Below the pieces are notes generated by a model. That model saw only the letters and a list, made by a program, of their open reading frames with translations, searched no databases and had not been told where the DNA came from. DNA of 64,000 nt from Stenotrophomonas sp. BIO128-Bstrain (lineage in GTDB: Bacteria; Pseudomonadota; Gammaproteobacteria; Xanthomonadales; Xanthomonadaceae). The stretch's first letter is position 1. The number at the start of each line of letters is the position of its first letter. A program made the position numbers and the translations under genes. The stretch spans positions 62,001 through 126,000 of the forward strand of contig NZ_CP124620.1 of assembly GCF_030128875.1 (NCBI RefSeq). Reading direction: 5' to 3'. Below are positions 53,702-62,524 of the stretch, piece after piece.

Positions 53702-54837
53702 AGGTTCTATCTGGTCTGTGGTTGATGCTGGTGGCTTTCACTGCAGCGGCCGACCCCGGTGACGTGCAGCGCTTTCCCGCGCAGGGCACGCCCACCGCGC
53801 AGCTGCGCATCCATGGCTCGACCGACATCGAGGTGTTCGCCACGGTGATCGCCGACTACCAGCGGCTGCATCCGGGGACGGAGGTGATCTACGAAGACAT
53901 CATCACCCAGGATATCTACAGCCGTTACCTGCACGTGCCGGGGCCTGGTGCGGCACCGGATCTGCTCATCAGCAGCGGCATGGACCTGCAGACCAAGCTC
54001 GTCAACGATGGACACGCGCTGCCGCACCGCTCGGCGCAGACCGATGCTTTGCCCTCCTGGGCGCAGTGGCGGCACGAGGCGTTCGGGATCAGCTACGAGC
54101 CGGTGGTCATGGTCTACAACACCCGCCGCCTGGCGGCGAACCGGGTGCCGCGCACGCGCCGGCAACTGCTCGATCTGCTGCACGCTGCCGATGCACCGTT
54201 GAAAGGGCGGGTGGGCACCTACGATATCGAGCGCAGCAACGTGGGCTACCTCATGGCCACCCAGGACAGCCAGCGCGGCAGCATTGCCGGCGCGCTGCTG
54301 GGTGCACTGGGCGACAACGCGGTGCAGTTGGAGGAACGGACCGGCGTGCTGCTGGACCGGGTCAGCCGGGGCGAACTGGCGCTTGTCTACAACGTGCTGG
54401 GGTCCTATGCACGCGCACGGATCGAGGCCGGCGCGCCGTTGGCCATCGTCGAACCGGAGGACTACACCCTGGTGGTGCTGCGTACGGCGGTCATACCGCG
54501 CAGCAGCCGGCACCCCGAGGAAGCGGGCCGATTCCTGGATTACCTGCTGTCTCCGCGCGGGCAGCAGGTCCTCTCACGGGAGGCACGCCTGACCTCGATC
54601 CTGCCCGCAGCCACTACTGGCGGCGGGCCATCCAGCAACCTTCGCCCGATCCAGCTCGGCCCCGGCCTGCTGGTGTATCTGGACGCACTCAAGCGTCGCC
54701 AGTTCCTGGAAGCCTGGCGCGCCAGCGTGCTGCCCGCAGGCAGTGACAGCACGCCGCGCGAAGATCAGAACACGCCCAGCAACCAGGCAGCCCCCAACAG
54801 AAGCAGAGAGAAGCCCCACATCCACCCCAGCGAGTAG
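53698..54837 (+). CDS. Periplasmic solute-binding protein coupled to tctDE
   Basis: A 379-residue protein with a signal peptide (about 1-18, 'AFTAAAD') and an extracellular solute-binding fold: 'LRIHGSTDIEVFATVIADYQRLHPGTEVIYED', 'PDLLISSGMDLQTKLVNDG', 'GISYEPVVMVYNTRRLA' and 'ERSNVGYLMATQDS'. It resembles iron-type (AfuA-like) ABC binding proteins, yet no permease or ATPase gene is adjacent. The translational overlap with tctE suggests a sensory co-receptor. The last 24 codons run antisense into the CitMHS gene and give a polar, disordered tail. Confidence 0.83.
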   Translation: MKVLSGLWLMLVAFTAAADPGDVQRFPAQGTPTAQLRIHGSTDIEVFATVIADYQRLHPGTEVIYEDIITQDIYSRYLHVPGPGAAPDLLISSGMDLQTKLVNDGHALPHRSAQTDALPSWAQWRHEAFGISYEPVVMVYNTRRLAANRVPRTRRQLLDLLHAADAPLKGRVGTYDIERSNVGYLMATQDSQRGSIAGALLGALGDNAVQLEERTGVLLDRVSRGELALVYNVLGSYARARIEAGAPLAIVEPEDYTLVVLRTAVIPRSSRHPEEAGRFLDYLLSPRGQQVLSREARLTSILPAATTGGGPSSNLRPIQLGPGLLVYLDALKRRQFLEAWRASVLPAGSDSTPREDQNTPSNQAAPNRSREKPHIHPSE

Positions 54838-56066
54838 CGGATGTGGCGCCCGATGTCCGCTCCGGCCAGCCCCAGCGCCAGCCATAGCGCCGGTGAGAAC
54901 GGGCTGATGAAGGTCCCCACGATGTTCCCGATGGTCAGTGCATACACGCTGTGCGCGGGGTCCACGCCGAGCGGCGTAGTGATCTCCAGTACCACCGGCA
55001 GCAGTCCGAAATAGTAGGCATCGGTACTGAGCAGCAGTTCCATCGGCAAGCCGACCACGCCGAGCAGCACATGCAGCCATGGCAGCATGGAATCGGGAAG
55101 CACATGGGCCAGGTCCGCCGCGATGGAGCGCAGCATCCCGCTGCCGTCCATCACCCCCAGGAACGAGCCCGCGGCCAGGATGATCGCACCCATCTTCAGT
55201 GCCGCCGGCGCATGCGCGGCGATCGCCTCCATCTGCTGCGCGGGGCCCCGGTAGTTGATCAGCAGGGCCAGCGCCAAACCGATCATGAAGATGTAGGCCG
55301 AGGGCAACAGACTACCGACCAGCGCACCCAGGACCGCGACGAACAGCAGCGCGTTCAACCCCGCATGGCGCACGGGTACTGGCGCCGCTGCGCGGGGCAG
55401 CGGCGCAGCAGTCCCGGCAGGCGCCAGGTCGCCACCACTGGCGGCAAGGCGGGCCGCACGCCCGCGTTCGCGCAGCCCCAGCACGGCCGCCATCGCCAGC
55501 AGCAACACCGCACCGACCACCTGCACCGGCACCAGCGGCTGCCACAGCACGCCGACGTCGATGCCGGTCACGGCGGCAGCGCGCCCGAGCGGCCCCGCCC
55601 ACGGAAGCATGTTGAAGATGCCTGCACCGGTCGCCAGCAGCAGCAGCATCAGGTACGGACTCATGTGCAGGCGCCGGTACAGCGGCAGCAGCGCCGGCAC
55701 GGTGAGCAGGAAGGTAGTGGCACCGGCACCGTCCAGATGCGCCACCATCCCCAGCAGTGCGGTCATCATGGCGACCGCGACGACATTGCCCGCAGTCATC
55801 CGCACCAGCCCGTCAACCAGGGGGCGGAACAGCCCCGCATCCTGCAGCACCCCGAAGAAAGTGATCGCGAACATGAACATCGCAGCGATCGGGGCGACCC
55901 GCCTCAAGCCGTCATTGAAGTAGCCAGCAAGCGCATCCGTGCCGGTTCCGACAATCAGCGCAGCCACCAGCGGGACCAACACGAGGGCGATGATGGCCGT
56001 CGTTCGCCCGGTGATCAGCAGAGCCACCAGTGCAGCAATGGTCAATAGCCCGATGAGTGTCAGCAT
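54765..56066 (-). CDS. CitMHS family citrate/proton symporter (2)
   Basis: A 433-residue carrier of the same family as the one at 48921-50258 but clearly diverged. Shared blocks are 'MFMFAITFFGVLQDAGLFRPLV', 'HLDGAGATTFLLTVPALLPLYRRLHM' and 'FNMLPWAGPLGRAAAVTG', with 'LLLSTDAYYFGLLPVVLEI' late. An Ala/Pro-rich cytosolic loop sits near 205-235. It probably imports citrate or a related tri-/dicarboxylate. The start is ATG 56066, 48 bases from a 19-bp direct-repeat site nearly identical to that before the porin-CitMHS operon. Its 3' end overlaps the binding-protein gene by 73 bases. Confidence 0.9.
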   Translation of the reverse strand: MLTLIGLLTIAALVALLITGRTTAIIALVLVPLVAALIVGTGTDALAGYFNDGLRRVAPIAAMFMFAITFFGVLQDAGLFRPLVDGLVRMTAGNVVAVAMMTALLGMVAHLDGAGATTFLLTVPALLPLYRRLHMSPYLMLLLLATGAGIFNMLPWAGPLGRAAAVTGIDVGVLWQPLVPVQVVGAVLLLAMAAVLGLRERGRAARLAASGGDLAPAGTAAPLPRAAAPVPVRHAGLNALLFVAVLGALVGSLLPSAYIFMIGLALALLINYRGPAQQMEAIAAHAPAALKMGAIILAAGSFLGVMDGSGMLRSIAADLAHVLPDSMLPWLHVLLGVVGLPMELLLSTDAYYFGLLPVVLEITTPLGVDPAHSVYALTIGNIVGTFISPFSPALWLALGLAGADIGRHIRYSLGWMWGFSLLLLGAAWLLGVF

Positions 56067-56100
56067 GCAGCCTCCAGTACAAGGAAATGTCGATCCGACC

Positions 56101-56132
56101 CTGTCACCGGTGAGCTGTCATCCAGCTGTCAG
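56101..56132. promoter_or_regulatory. Direct-repeat (Pho-box-like) response-regulator site, copy 2
   Basis: GCTGTCATCCAGCTGTCAG at 56114-56132 matches the site at 51532-51550 in 18 of 19 bases. A third CTGTCA at 56101 extends the array. It is located between the divergent CitMHS (2) and NarL-type regulator genes, 48 and 45 bases from their starts. Confidence 0.68.
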
Positions 56133-56177
56133 CGGCCGAATGCGACAGTGCGCCGGGTGGCATGCCACACTTCGTGC

Positions 56178-56828
56178 ATGAGTGACATCACCGTCCTGGT
56201 CGCCGATGACCACCCGCTGCTCCGCGCTGCGGTCGTGCATTCCCTGCGTCAGGCGCTGCCGCAGGTCCACGTGATCGAAGTGGCCAGTGCCGCGACACTG
56301 GAAAGCGCGCTCGATCAGCACGCCGAGATCGAACTGGTCCTGCTCGACCTGACCATGCCCGGTGCGCGCGGATTCTCCTCGCTGCTGCACGTACGCGGTG
56401 CGCATCCGGACATACCGGTGGTGATCGTGTCCTCCAACGACCACCCGCGCGTGATCCGGCGGGCGCAGCAGTTCGGCGCGGCGGGGTTCATTCCCAAATC
56501 AGCGCCGGCCGAAACGCTCGGCCAGGCGGTGGCGGCGGTGCTCGATGGCGGCGTGTGGTTCCCGGCGATGGCGGCAGAGCGGTCCGAATCCGATGCGCTG
56601 CTGGCCACGCGGCTGGCGCAACTGACCCCGCAGCAGTTCCGGGTGCTGTTGTGCCTGGCCGACGGCCTGCTCAACAAGCAGATCGCCTATGAACTGGGCT
56701 TGGCCGAAAACACGGTCAAGGTGCACGTGACCGCGATCCTGAAGAAGCTCGAGTGCCACAGCCGCACGCAGGCGGCGGTGCTGGTGAAGGCGCTGGAGCC
56801 GGAAGGGGACGCAGGCCCCGGCATCTAG
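56178..56828 (+). CDS. NarL/LuxR-family response regulator
   Basis: A 216-residue regulator. The receiver domain has 'VADDHPLLRAAV', phospho-acceptor Asp57 ('LVLLDLTMPGARG') and Lys in 'GFIPKSAPAE'. The C-terminal LuxR-type helix-turn-helix ('LTPQQFRVLLCLADGLLNKQIAYELGLAENTVKVHVTAILKKL') covers about residues 148-190. It probably pairs with the convergent hybrid kinase; the two genes share a CTAG at their ends. The start is ATG 56178. It is related to the AgmR/ErdR group that controls carbon-source use. Confidence 0.9.
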   Translation: MSDITVLVADDHPLLRAAVVHSLRQALPQVHVIEVASAATLESALDQHAEIELVLLDLTMPGARGFSSLLHVRGAHPDIPVVIVSSNDHPRVIRRAQQFGAAGFIPKSAPAETLGQAVAAVLDGGVWFPAMAAERSESDALLATRLAQLTPQQFRVLLCLADGLLNKQIAYELGLAENTVKVHVTAILKKLECHSRTQAAVLVKALEPEGDAGPGI

Positions 56829-59488
56829 CGCGTGGCATCACCGCGATGGCGCAGCAGCACCTGCGTCATCAGCGCGCGCAAGGCCGGCGGACGCACCGGC
56901 TTGGACAGGAATCCCCACCCGTTTTCGGCCGCCTGTGCGCGCAGTGCATCGTCGCGTTCGGCCGTGACCAGGATCACCGGGGGCCGCGCCTGCCATTGCA
57001 CGCACAGCGCCTCGTAAAGATCGGGGCCATGGAACTCGCCCATGCGCACATCGAGCAGCAGCAGCTGCGGCACCGTGGCGGGCGTGGCCAGGTCCAGCGC
57101 GGCCTGCGGGCCATCGGCCAGTTCAACCGCACAGCCCCAGCGTTCCAACAGCGCGCGGGTGGCGGCGCAGACCCGCGGATCATCATCGATGCTCCAGACC
57201 CGGCAATGGCGTAGCGGGCTGTCATCGCCGGTGTCGACCACCGGGGCAGCCGCGGGTGCCGATGCGGGCACCACGTCTGCCGCCTCGCCCATGGGCAGGC
57301 TTACCGAAAACACACTGCCACGCCCCAGCGTCGAGCGCAGGCGGATCGGGTGGCCGAGCAGGCGGCCGATGCGCTCCACGATCGCCAGGCCCAGCCCGGC
57401 CCCGCGTTCCTGGTCCACGCCATCGTCCAGCCGCCGGAACTCTTCGAAGATCTCGCCCTGCAGGCTGTCGGGAATGCCCGGCCCCTGGTCATGCACTTCG
57501 ATGCGCAGCTGGGCACCGTCGCGGCGGCAGCCGATCAGTACCCGGCCCCGCGGGGTGTAGCGCAGCGCATTGGACAGGAAATTCTGCAGGATCCGGCGCA
57601 GCAACGCCTCGTCGCTGACCACCACCGCCCGCGTATCCACCCAGCGCAATTGCAGGCCGCGGCTTTCGGCAGCCAGGCCGAACTCGCGCGCCAGCGTTTC
57701 CAGCAGCGGCGACAGCGCGAAGGCGCGCACATGGGTCTGCAGCGCACCCGATTCCAGCCGCGAGATGTCGAGCAGGCTGTTGAGGATGGCGTCCTGCGCC
57801 GCGAGCGCGGCATCCACGTGCTCGCTGAGCTCGCGCGCGTCGCCCTGCAGCTTGCCGCGCAGCACCGAAACGAACATCCGCGCGGCGTTCAGCGGCTGCA
57901 GCAGATCGTGTACGGCCGAGGCCACGAACCGTGATTTGTAGCGGTTGGCCCGTTCGGCTTCGCGGCGCGCTTCATCCAGATCCCGGGTGCGCTCGGCGAC
58001 GCGGTGCTCCAGCGCATCGGCGAGCGAGCGCAGTTCGCGCGCGGTGTTCTTGTAGGCGGTGATGTCGGCATAGCTGGTGACGAAGCCACCGTCGGGCAGC
58101 GGGTTGCCGCGGATCTCCAGCACCGTGCCGTCGTCTTTCTCGCTCTCGCGCATGTGCGGGCGCCCGCTGCGCAGATGGTTCAACCGGCGTTCGATGGCTT
58201 CATCGATCGGCCCGGGGCCAAGCAGGCCACGGCGCGCGTTGTAGCGGAAGATCTCCTCGATCGGGCGTCCGACCCGGATCAGCCCGGTCGGAAAGCGGAA
58301 CAGCTCCAGGTAGCGTGCGTTCCACGCCACCAGCTTCTGCTCGTTGTCGATCACCACCACGCCCTGTGGCAGGTGGGCCAGGCTGCGGCTGAGACCGCTG
58401 TCGGCCTGCTGCGCGGCCTGCAGCACGCCGTCCTGGGCGGTGCGCAGCTCCTGTGCATGCTGCTTGAGCACGCTTTCCAGCTCGCGCCGGCTGCGCTGGC
58501 GGTGCGCGGCCAGGCGTCGGCGCTGCTGCACGAACAGGCCCAGGAAACACAGCGCCAACCAGATCCCGCCAGCGGCCAGCGCGGCGCTGCGGCCGACGGC
58601 CGTGCTGGCGCTGGCGTCATGCAGCAGGTGCAATTTCCACTGCGGTTCGTTCAGCGCCAGGGTCTGCCACAGCACCGGCCGTGGCAGGGCGGGCTGCTCC
58701 ACACGCACCATGCGCCCGCCGTCGGCGAGCACCTCCGCGGTGCGGGCCTGCAGCGGCTGCAGCGAGCGGTCGGCGTACTGGCGGGTTGCCAGCATCTCGC
58801 TGCGCTCCTGCGGGCCGAGCGGGCGCAGCAGGCGGTAGCGCCAGGCATCGCCGTTGGCCAGGAACACCACGTCATGCGCGTCGGTGGCCAGCACGATGTC
58901 CGGACTCTGCAGCCATTCCTGTTCGAGTGCGCGCAGCTCGATCTTGATCGCCACCACGCCCAGCACGGTGCCGCGATCGTCGTAGATCGCCTGCGAGAGG
59001 AAGTAGCCCGGCACGGCCGTGGTCATGCCGATGCCGTAGAAATGCCCGCTGCCGCGCGCCATCGCCTGCTGGTAGTAGGGGCGGTAGCTGTAGTCCTCGC
59101 CGACATTGCTGGTCGGCTGGTCCCAGTTGCTGGCGGCCACGGCGATGCCGTGCCGGTCGATCAGGGTCAGGGTCGAGGCACGGGTGACGCTGTTGGCCTG
59201 GGCCAGCTTGAGGTTCAGGCGCTGCCGCTCGGCGGCGGTGAGCGGATGGGACACCGCCTGGTGCAGGTCCGGGTCCAGTGCCAGCACCTGCGGCAGCGTG
59301 CCGAAGCGATCGATGCGCTGCTGCAGGGTCTGCGCATACAGGCCGAGCTGACGCCGCACCTGCAGGCTTTCGTCATCCAGCGCCCGCTGTTGCGCATAGC
59401 GCCCGGCCAGCAGCGCACACAGCGCCGTGCCGCCGAGCATCAGGACGATGAGCAGCCACCAGGGGCGATAGCGGGAGACGCGGTACAT
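56825..59488 (-). CDS. Hybrid sensor histidine kinase with DctB-like sensor, PAS and receiver domains
   Basis: An 887-residue protein. TM1 is about 11-30, the periplasmic Cache-like sensor about 35-300 ('TLIDRHGIAVAASNWDQP', 'GYFLSQAIYDDRGTVLGVVAIKIEL', as in DctB) and TM2 about 302-320. A coiled coil (about 325-365), PAS (about 370-480) and a second coiled coil follow. The kinase has His527 ('ASAVHDLLQPL'), N-box 'QNFLSNALRY', 'DQGPGIP' and 'GAGLGLAIV'. The receiver has Asp813 ('LLLDVRMGEFHG'). It probably senses a dicarboxylate and signals to the NarL-type regulator. It lies 56 bases downstream of an OprO/P-like porin. Confidence 0.9.
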   Translation of the reverse strand: MYRVSRYRPWWLLIVLMLGGTALCALLAGRYAQQRALDDESLQVRRQLGLYAQTLQQRIDRFGTLPQVLALDPDLHQAVSHPLTAAERQRLNLKLAQANSVTRASTLTLIDRHGIAVAASNWDQPTSNVGEDYSYRPYYQQAMARGSGHFYGIGMTTAVPGYFLSQAIYDDRGTVLGVVAIKIELRALEQEWLQSPDIVLATDAHDVVFLANGDAWRYRLLRPLGPQERSEMLATRQYADRSLQPLQARTAEVLADGGRMVRVEQPALPRPVLWQTLALNEPQWKLHLLHDASASTAVGRSAALAAGGIWLALCFLGLFVQQRRRLAAHRQRSRRELESVLKQHAQELRTAQDGVLQAAQQADSGLSRSLAHLPQGVVVIDNEQKLVAWNARYLELFRFPTGLIRVGRPIEEIFRYNARRGLLGPGPIDEAIERRLNHLRSGRPHMRESEKDDGTVLEIRGNPLPDGGFVTSYADITAYKNTARELRSLADALEHRVAERTRDLDEARREAERANRYKSRFVASAVHDLLQPLNAARMFVSVLRGKLQGDARELSEHVDAALAAQDAILNSLLDISRLESGALQTHVRAFALSPLLETLAREFGLAAESRGLQLRWVDTRAVVVSDEALLRRILQNFLSNALRYTPRGRVLIGCRRDGAQLRIEVHDQGPGIPDSLQGEIFEEFRRLDDGVDQERGAGLGLAIVERIGRLLGHPIRLRSTLGRGSVFSVSLPMGEAADVVPASAPAAAPVVDTGDDSPLRHCRVWSIDDDPRVCAATRALLERWGCAVELADGPQAALDLATPATVPQLLLLDVRMGEFHGPDLYEALCVQWQARPPVILVTAERDDALRAQAAENGWGFLSKPVRPPALRALMTQVLLRHRGDATR

Positions 59489-59544
59489 GGCGCCAGTCTA
59501 GGCAGGGCAGGGCGGACGCGCGTCAACGCGTCCGCCGGACGGGC

Positions 59545-60711
59545 TCAGAAATGCATCTGCGCGCGCAGTTCGAAGATCTCCGGCTGGCTGCGCACGCCGC
59601 GACGGCTGGCGTCGACCTTGACGTAGTTCGCCTGGAACTTGAAGTGCGAGGTCAGGTACCAGTTGGCGCCGAGGGTCCAATCGTGCTGGCGGCCGCCGAA
59701 CACGTCGGCATCGTCCAGATCGATGCGGCTGTAGCGGGTGACCAGCTCAACCGCGCCGTAGCCGTGGGCCGGCTTGACGTTGGCCACCGCGCCGGCGCTG
59801 TACGGGCGCGATTCGCCGGTCAGGATCCAGCTCGCCATCGCGTACTGGCCGCTGCCGGTGTAATCCGGCTTGCCGTCACGGCTGACCGTGGTCTGCAGCG
59901 CTTCGCCCTGCAGCGAGAACGGGCCGCGGATCCAGATGCCTTCCAGTCCGGTGCGCACGATCTTGTCGGCGGTGGTCAGGGCACCGGAGTCGACCAGGCG
60001 GATGTCGGTCAGGCCGGCTTCCGGACGCGCACGCAGGCGCGCGCTGGCGGCGTGCGAGACATCACGGCCATCGCGGTAGCCGCGCGGGTTTTCCTGCGAA
60101 TACGCCAGGCCCAGGTGGACCACGTCGCCTGCGGCCTTGACCGGGGTCCACACGCCGCGCACGGCCTGGGTGGTGCCGGGGTTGTCGCCCTGCAGGTCCT
60201 TGCCGCCGTAGGCGCCGGCCTGCAGCAGGTACTGCGGGCGCTCCAGCACCCATTCGGCACCGGTGCGGCGGCCTTCGTAGAACGCCTGCACGGGCAGGGC
60301 GGTTTCCAGGAAGCTGCCGGCGCGCGAGGAGGTGCCGGCATCCAGGCCGACCGGGGTCTTCATGTAGCCGAAGCGGAAGCGGCCGATGTCGCTGGCGAAG
60401 AAGGCCTTGCTCTCGAAGCGGACGAACACGTCCAGCCAGGTGTCGGCCTGGAAGTCGTAATAGACCATGGCGTCGTACACGCCCTTCTTCTTCAGGGTCG
60501 CGCCGAATTCCTTGCGGCGCACGGCGTCGGCGTCTTCGATGCCGCTGCCGCCGGAGAAGTCGTTGAGGTCATAGGCGATGTTGGCAGTCGCTGCCAGCTC
60601 GGTACCGTCACTGAAAGTGGTCTTGGTCGGCCAGTTGTCCCAGTCGGCCGCGGTGGCGGCGAGCGGGGCAGTGGTCAGGGCCAGGGCGATGAACAGGGGC
60701 GTAGGGCGCAT
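59545..60711 (-). CDS. OprO/OprP-family porin (2)
   Basis: A 388-residue outer-membrane channel with a signal peptide (about 1-21, 'APLAATAAD'). It shares the family pattern with the porin at 50290-51471: 'RRKEFGATLKKKGVYDAMVYYDF', 'RFRFGYMKTPVGLDAGTSS', 'FLETALP' and a final 'IFELRAQMHF'. It is divergent from dctA and upstream of the hybrid kinase on the same strand. A role in letting dicarboxylates cross the outer membrane is inferred from this context, not from sequence. Confidence 0.87.
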   Translation of the reverse strand: MRPTPLFIALALTTAPLAATAADWDNWPTKTTFSDGTELAATANIAYDLNDFSGGSGIEDADAVRRKEFGATLKKKGVYDAMVYYDFQADTWLDVFVRFESKAFFASDIGRFRFGYMKTPVGLDAGTSSRAGSFLETALPVQAFYEGRRTGAEWVLERPQYLLQAGAYGGKDLQGDNPGTTQAVRGVWTPVKAAGDVVHLGLAYSQENPRGYRDGRDVSHAASARLRARPEAGLTDIRLVDSGALTTADKIVRTGLEGIWIRGPFSLQGEALQTTVSRDGKPDYTGSGQYAMASWILTGESRPYSAGAVANVKPAHGYGAVELVTRYSRIDLDDADVFGGRQHDWTLGANWYLTSHFKFQANYVKVDASRRGVRSQPEIFELRAQMHF

Positions 60712-60975
60712 GGGCGGTAGCTGCTTGAATAAGGGTGGGGCAGAACAACAACGGCCGCGGACGGCAAATCTGTGGGTCTGTCCCCCTTGATCCGCTGCCG
60801 GGCCACCCGCCGCCGTGGGGGCGCGGTGCCGGGGCAGTGTAGGCAGTCCGGCCAGCTGAACCGGGGGGCTAGTACCAATAGGTTATCTGCGTTGGCGAGA
60901 TGCGGGCGTAAAAAGGCCACGCCAGATGCCGCCCAACGCGGCCGGCATCCTTCGTGACACTGCCGGAGCTTTCCC

Positions 60976-62325
60976 ATGCACGTTCCCACCACCGCCCCGC
61001 TGGCGGCCAAGCCGCTGCCGTTCTACCGCCAACTGTATTTCCAGGTGGTGGTGGCGATCGTCCTCGGTGCCATCCTCGGCCATTACGAGCCGGCCTTCGC
61101 CGAATCGCTCAAGCCGCTGGGCGACGCCTTCATCAAGCTGGTGAAGATGATCATCGCCCCGGTGATCTTCCTGACCATCGTCACCGGCATTGCCGGCATG
61201 ACCCACCTGCGCACCGTGGGCCGGGTGTTCGCCAAATCGATGGCCTACTTCCTGTTCTTCTCCACGCTGGCCCTGGTGGTCGGCATGGTGGTGGCGCACG
61301 TGGTGCAGCCGGGCGCGGGGATGAACATCAACCCGGCCGACCTGGACCAGACCGCGGTCAACGGCTATGTGCAGAAATCCCATGAGCTGACCCTGGTCGG
61401 CTTCGCGATGGACATCATCCCGGCCACCCTGGTCAGTGCCTTCGTCGAGGGCAACATCCTGCAGGTGCTGTTCGTGGCGGTGCTGTTCGGCATCGCGCTG
61501 GCCCTGACCGGCGAGAAGGGCCGCCCGGTGCTGACCTTCCTGGAGGCGCTGACCGCGCCGGTGTTCCGCCTGGTCCACATCCTGATGAAGGCCGCCCCGA
61601 TCGGCGCGTTCGGCGCGATCGCCTTCACCATCGGCAAGTACGGGGTCGGCTCGCTGGTCAACCTGGCCTGGCTGGTCGGCTCGTTCTACCTGACCGCCTT
61701 CCTGTTCGTGGCGGTGATCCTGGGCGTGGTCTGCCGCCTGTGCGGGTTCTCGGTGTTCAAGCTGGCCCGTTATCTCAAGGCCGAGCTGCTGCTGGTGCTG
61801 GGCACCTCGTCCTCGGAATCGGCGCTGCCCTCGCTGATGGAGAAGATGGAAAAGGCTGGCTGCAGCAAGTCCGTGGTGGGCCTGGTGGTCCCGACCGGTT
61901 ACTCGTTCAACCTGGACGGCACCAACATCTACATGACCCTGGCGGCGCTGTTCATCGCCCAGGCCACCAACACCGAGCTGACCCTGGGCCACCAGATCGC
62001 CCTGCTGCTGGTGGCGATGCTCAGCTCCAAGGGCGCCGCCGGCGTCACCGGCGCCGGCTTCATCACCCTGGCCGCCACCCTGGCCGTGGTGCCGGAAGTG
62101 CCGGTGGCCGGCATGGCGCTGATCCTGGGCGTGGACCGCTTCATGAGCGAATGCCGCTCGCTGACCAACTTCATCGGCAATGCCGTGGCCACGGTGGTGG
62201 TCTCGCGCTGGGAAAACGCGCTGGATCGTGACCGCCTGGCGATGGTGCTCGATGGCCGTGAAGCCGAGCTGCCGCCGCTGGTGGTCGATGACCTGCCGGC
62301 GACGCTGCCGGCCCCGGCGCATTGA
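60976..62325 (+). CDS. dctA: C4-dicarboxylate/proton-sodium symporter DctA
   Basis: A 449-residue carrier of the dicarboxylate/amino acid:cation symporter family, importing succinate, fumarate and malate. Hallmarks are '[24 protein letters not shown]', the serine-rich re-entrant loop '[17 protein letters not shown]', '[21 protein letters not shown]' and '[24 protein letters not shown]'. The length is normal. It is divergent from porin (2), with 264 bases between, and is followed by a terminator and then maeB, whose enzyme uses imported malate. Confidence 0.95.
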   Translation: MHVPTTAPLAAKPLPFYRQLYFQVVVAIVLGAILGHYEPAFAESLKPLGDAFIKLVKMIIAPVIFLTIVTGIAGMTHLRTVGRVFAKSMAYFLFFSTLALVVGMVVAHVVQPGAGMNINPADLDQTAVNGYVQKSHELTLVGFAMDIIPATLVSAFVEGNILQVLFVAVLFGIALALTGEKGRPVLTFLEALTAPVFRLVHILMKAAPIGAFGAIAFTIGKYGVGSLVNLAWLVGSFYLTAFLFVAVILGVVCRLCGFSVFKLARYLKAELLLVLGTSSSESALPSLMEKMEKAGCSKSVVGLVVPTGYSFNLDGTNIYMTLAALFIAQATNTELTLGHQIALLLVAMLSSKGAAGVTGAGFITLAATLAVVPEVPVAGMALILGVDRFMSECRSLTNFIGNAVATVVVSRWENALDRDRLAMVLDGREAELPPLVVDDLPATLPAPAH

Positions 62326-62350
62326 GCCCGATGAGCTGATTGTGTGGTGC

Positions 62351-62397
62351 ATGGTCGTGCCGTTCCTGCCGGGGCGGCACGGCCATGTTTTGTTTTG
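62351..62397 (+). terminator. Intrinsic terminator after dctA
   Basis: A 12-bp stem ATGGTCGTGCCG/CGGCACGGCCAT (one T-G wobble) with a 12-base loop is followed by GTTTTGTTTTG. It starts 25 bases after the dctA stop. Confidence 0.85.
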
Positions 62398-62524
62398 AAG
62401 GCCCGGTGCGCGCTGCTGGATTATGTGCGGTTGCAGCATGACCGCGACAGCGTAGCGACAGGTCCGTCCACGCCAACGGGGGTATGATCCCCTGTTCCTC
62501 TCGCCCATTCATCTGCAGAAAGCG

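Noticed and set aside
60868..60884. TAGTACCAATAGGTTA in the porin(2)/dctA divergent region, loosely like a NarL heptamer or a short inverted repeat (ACC-N4-GGT).
   Set aside because: The match to known NarL sites is partial and no second copy was found at related promoters in this window; too weak to annotate as an operator.
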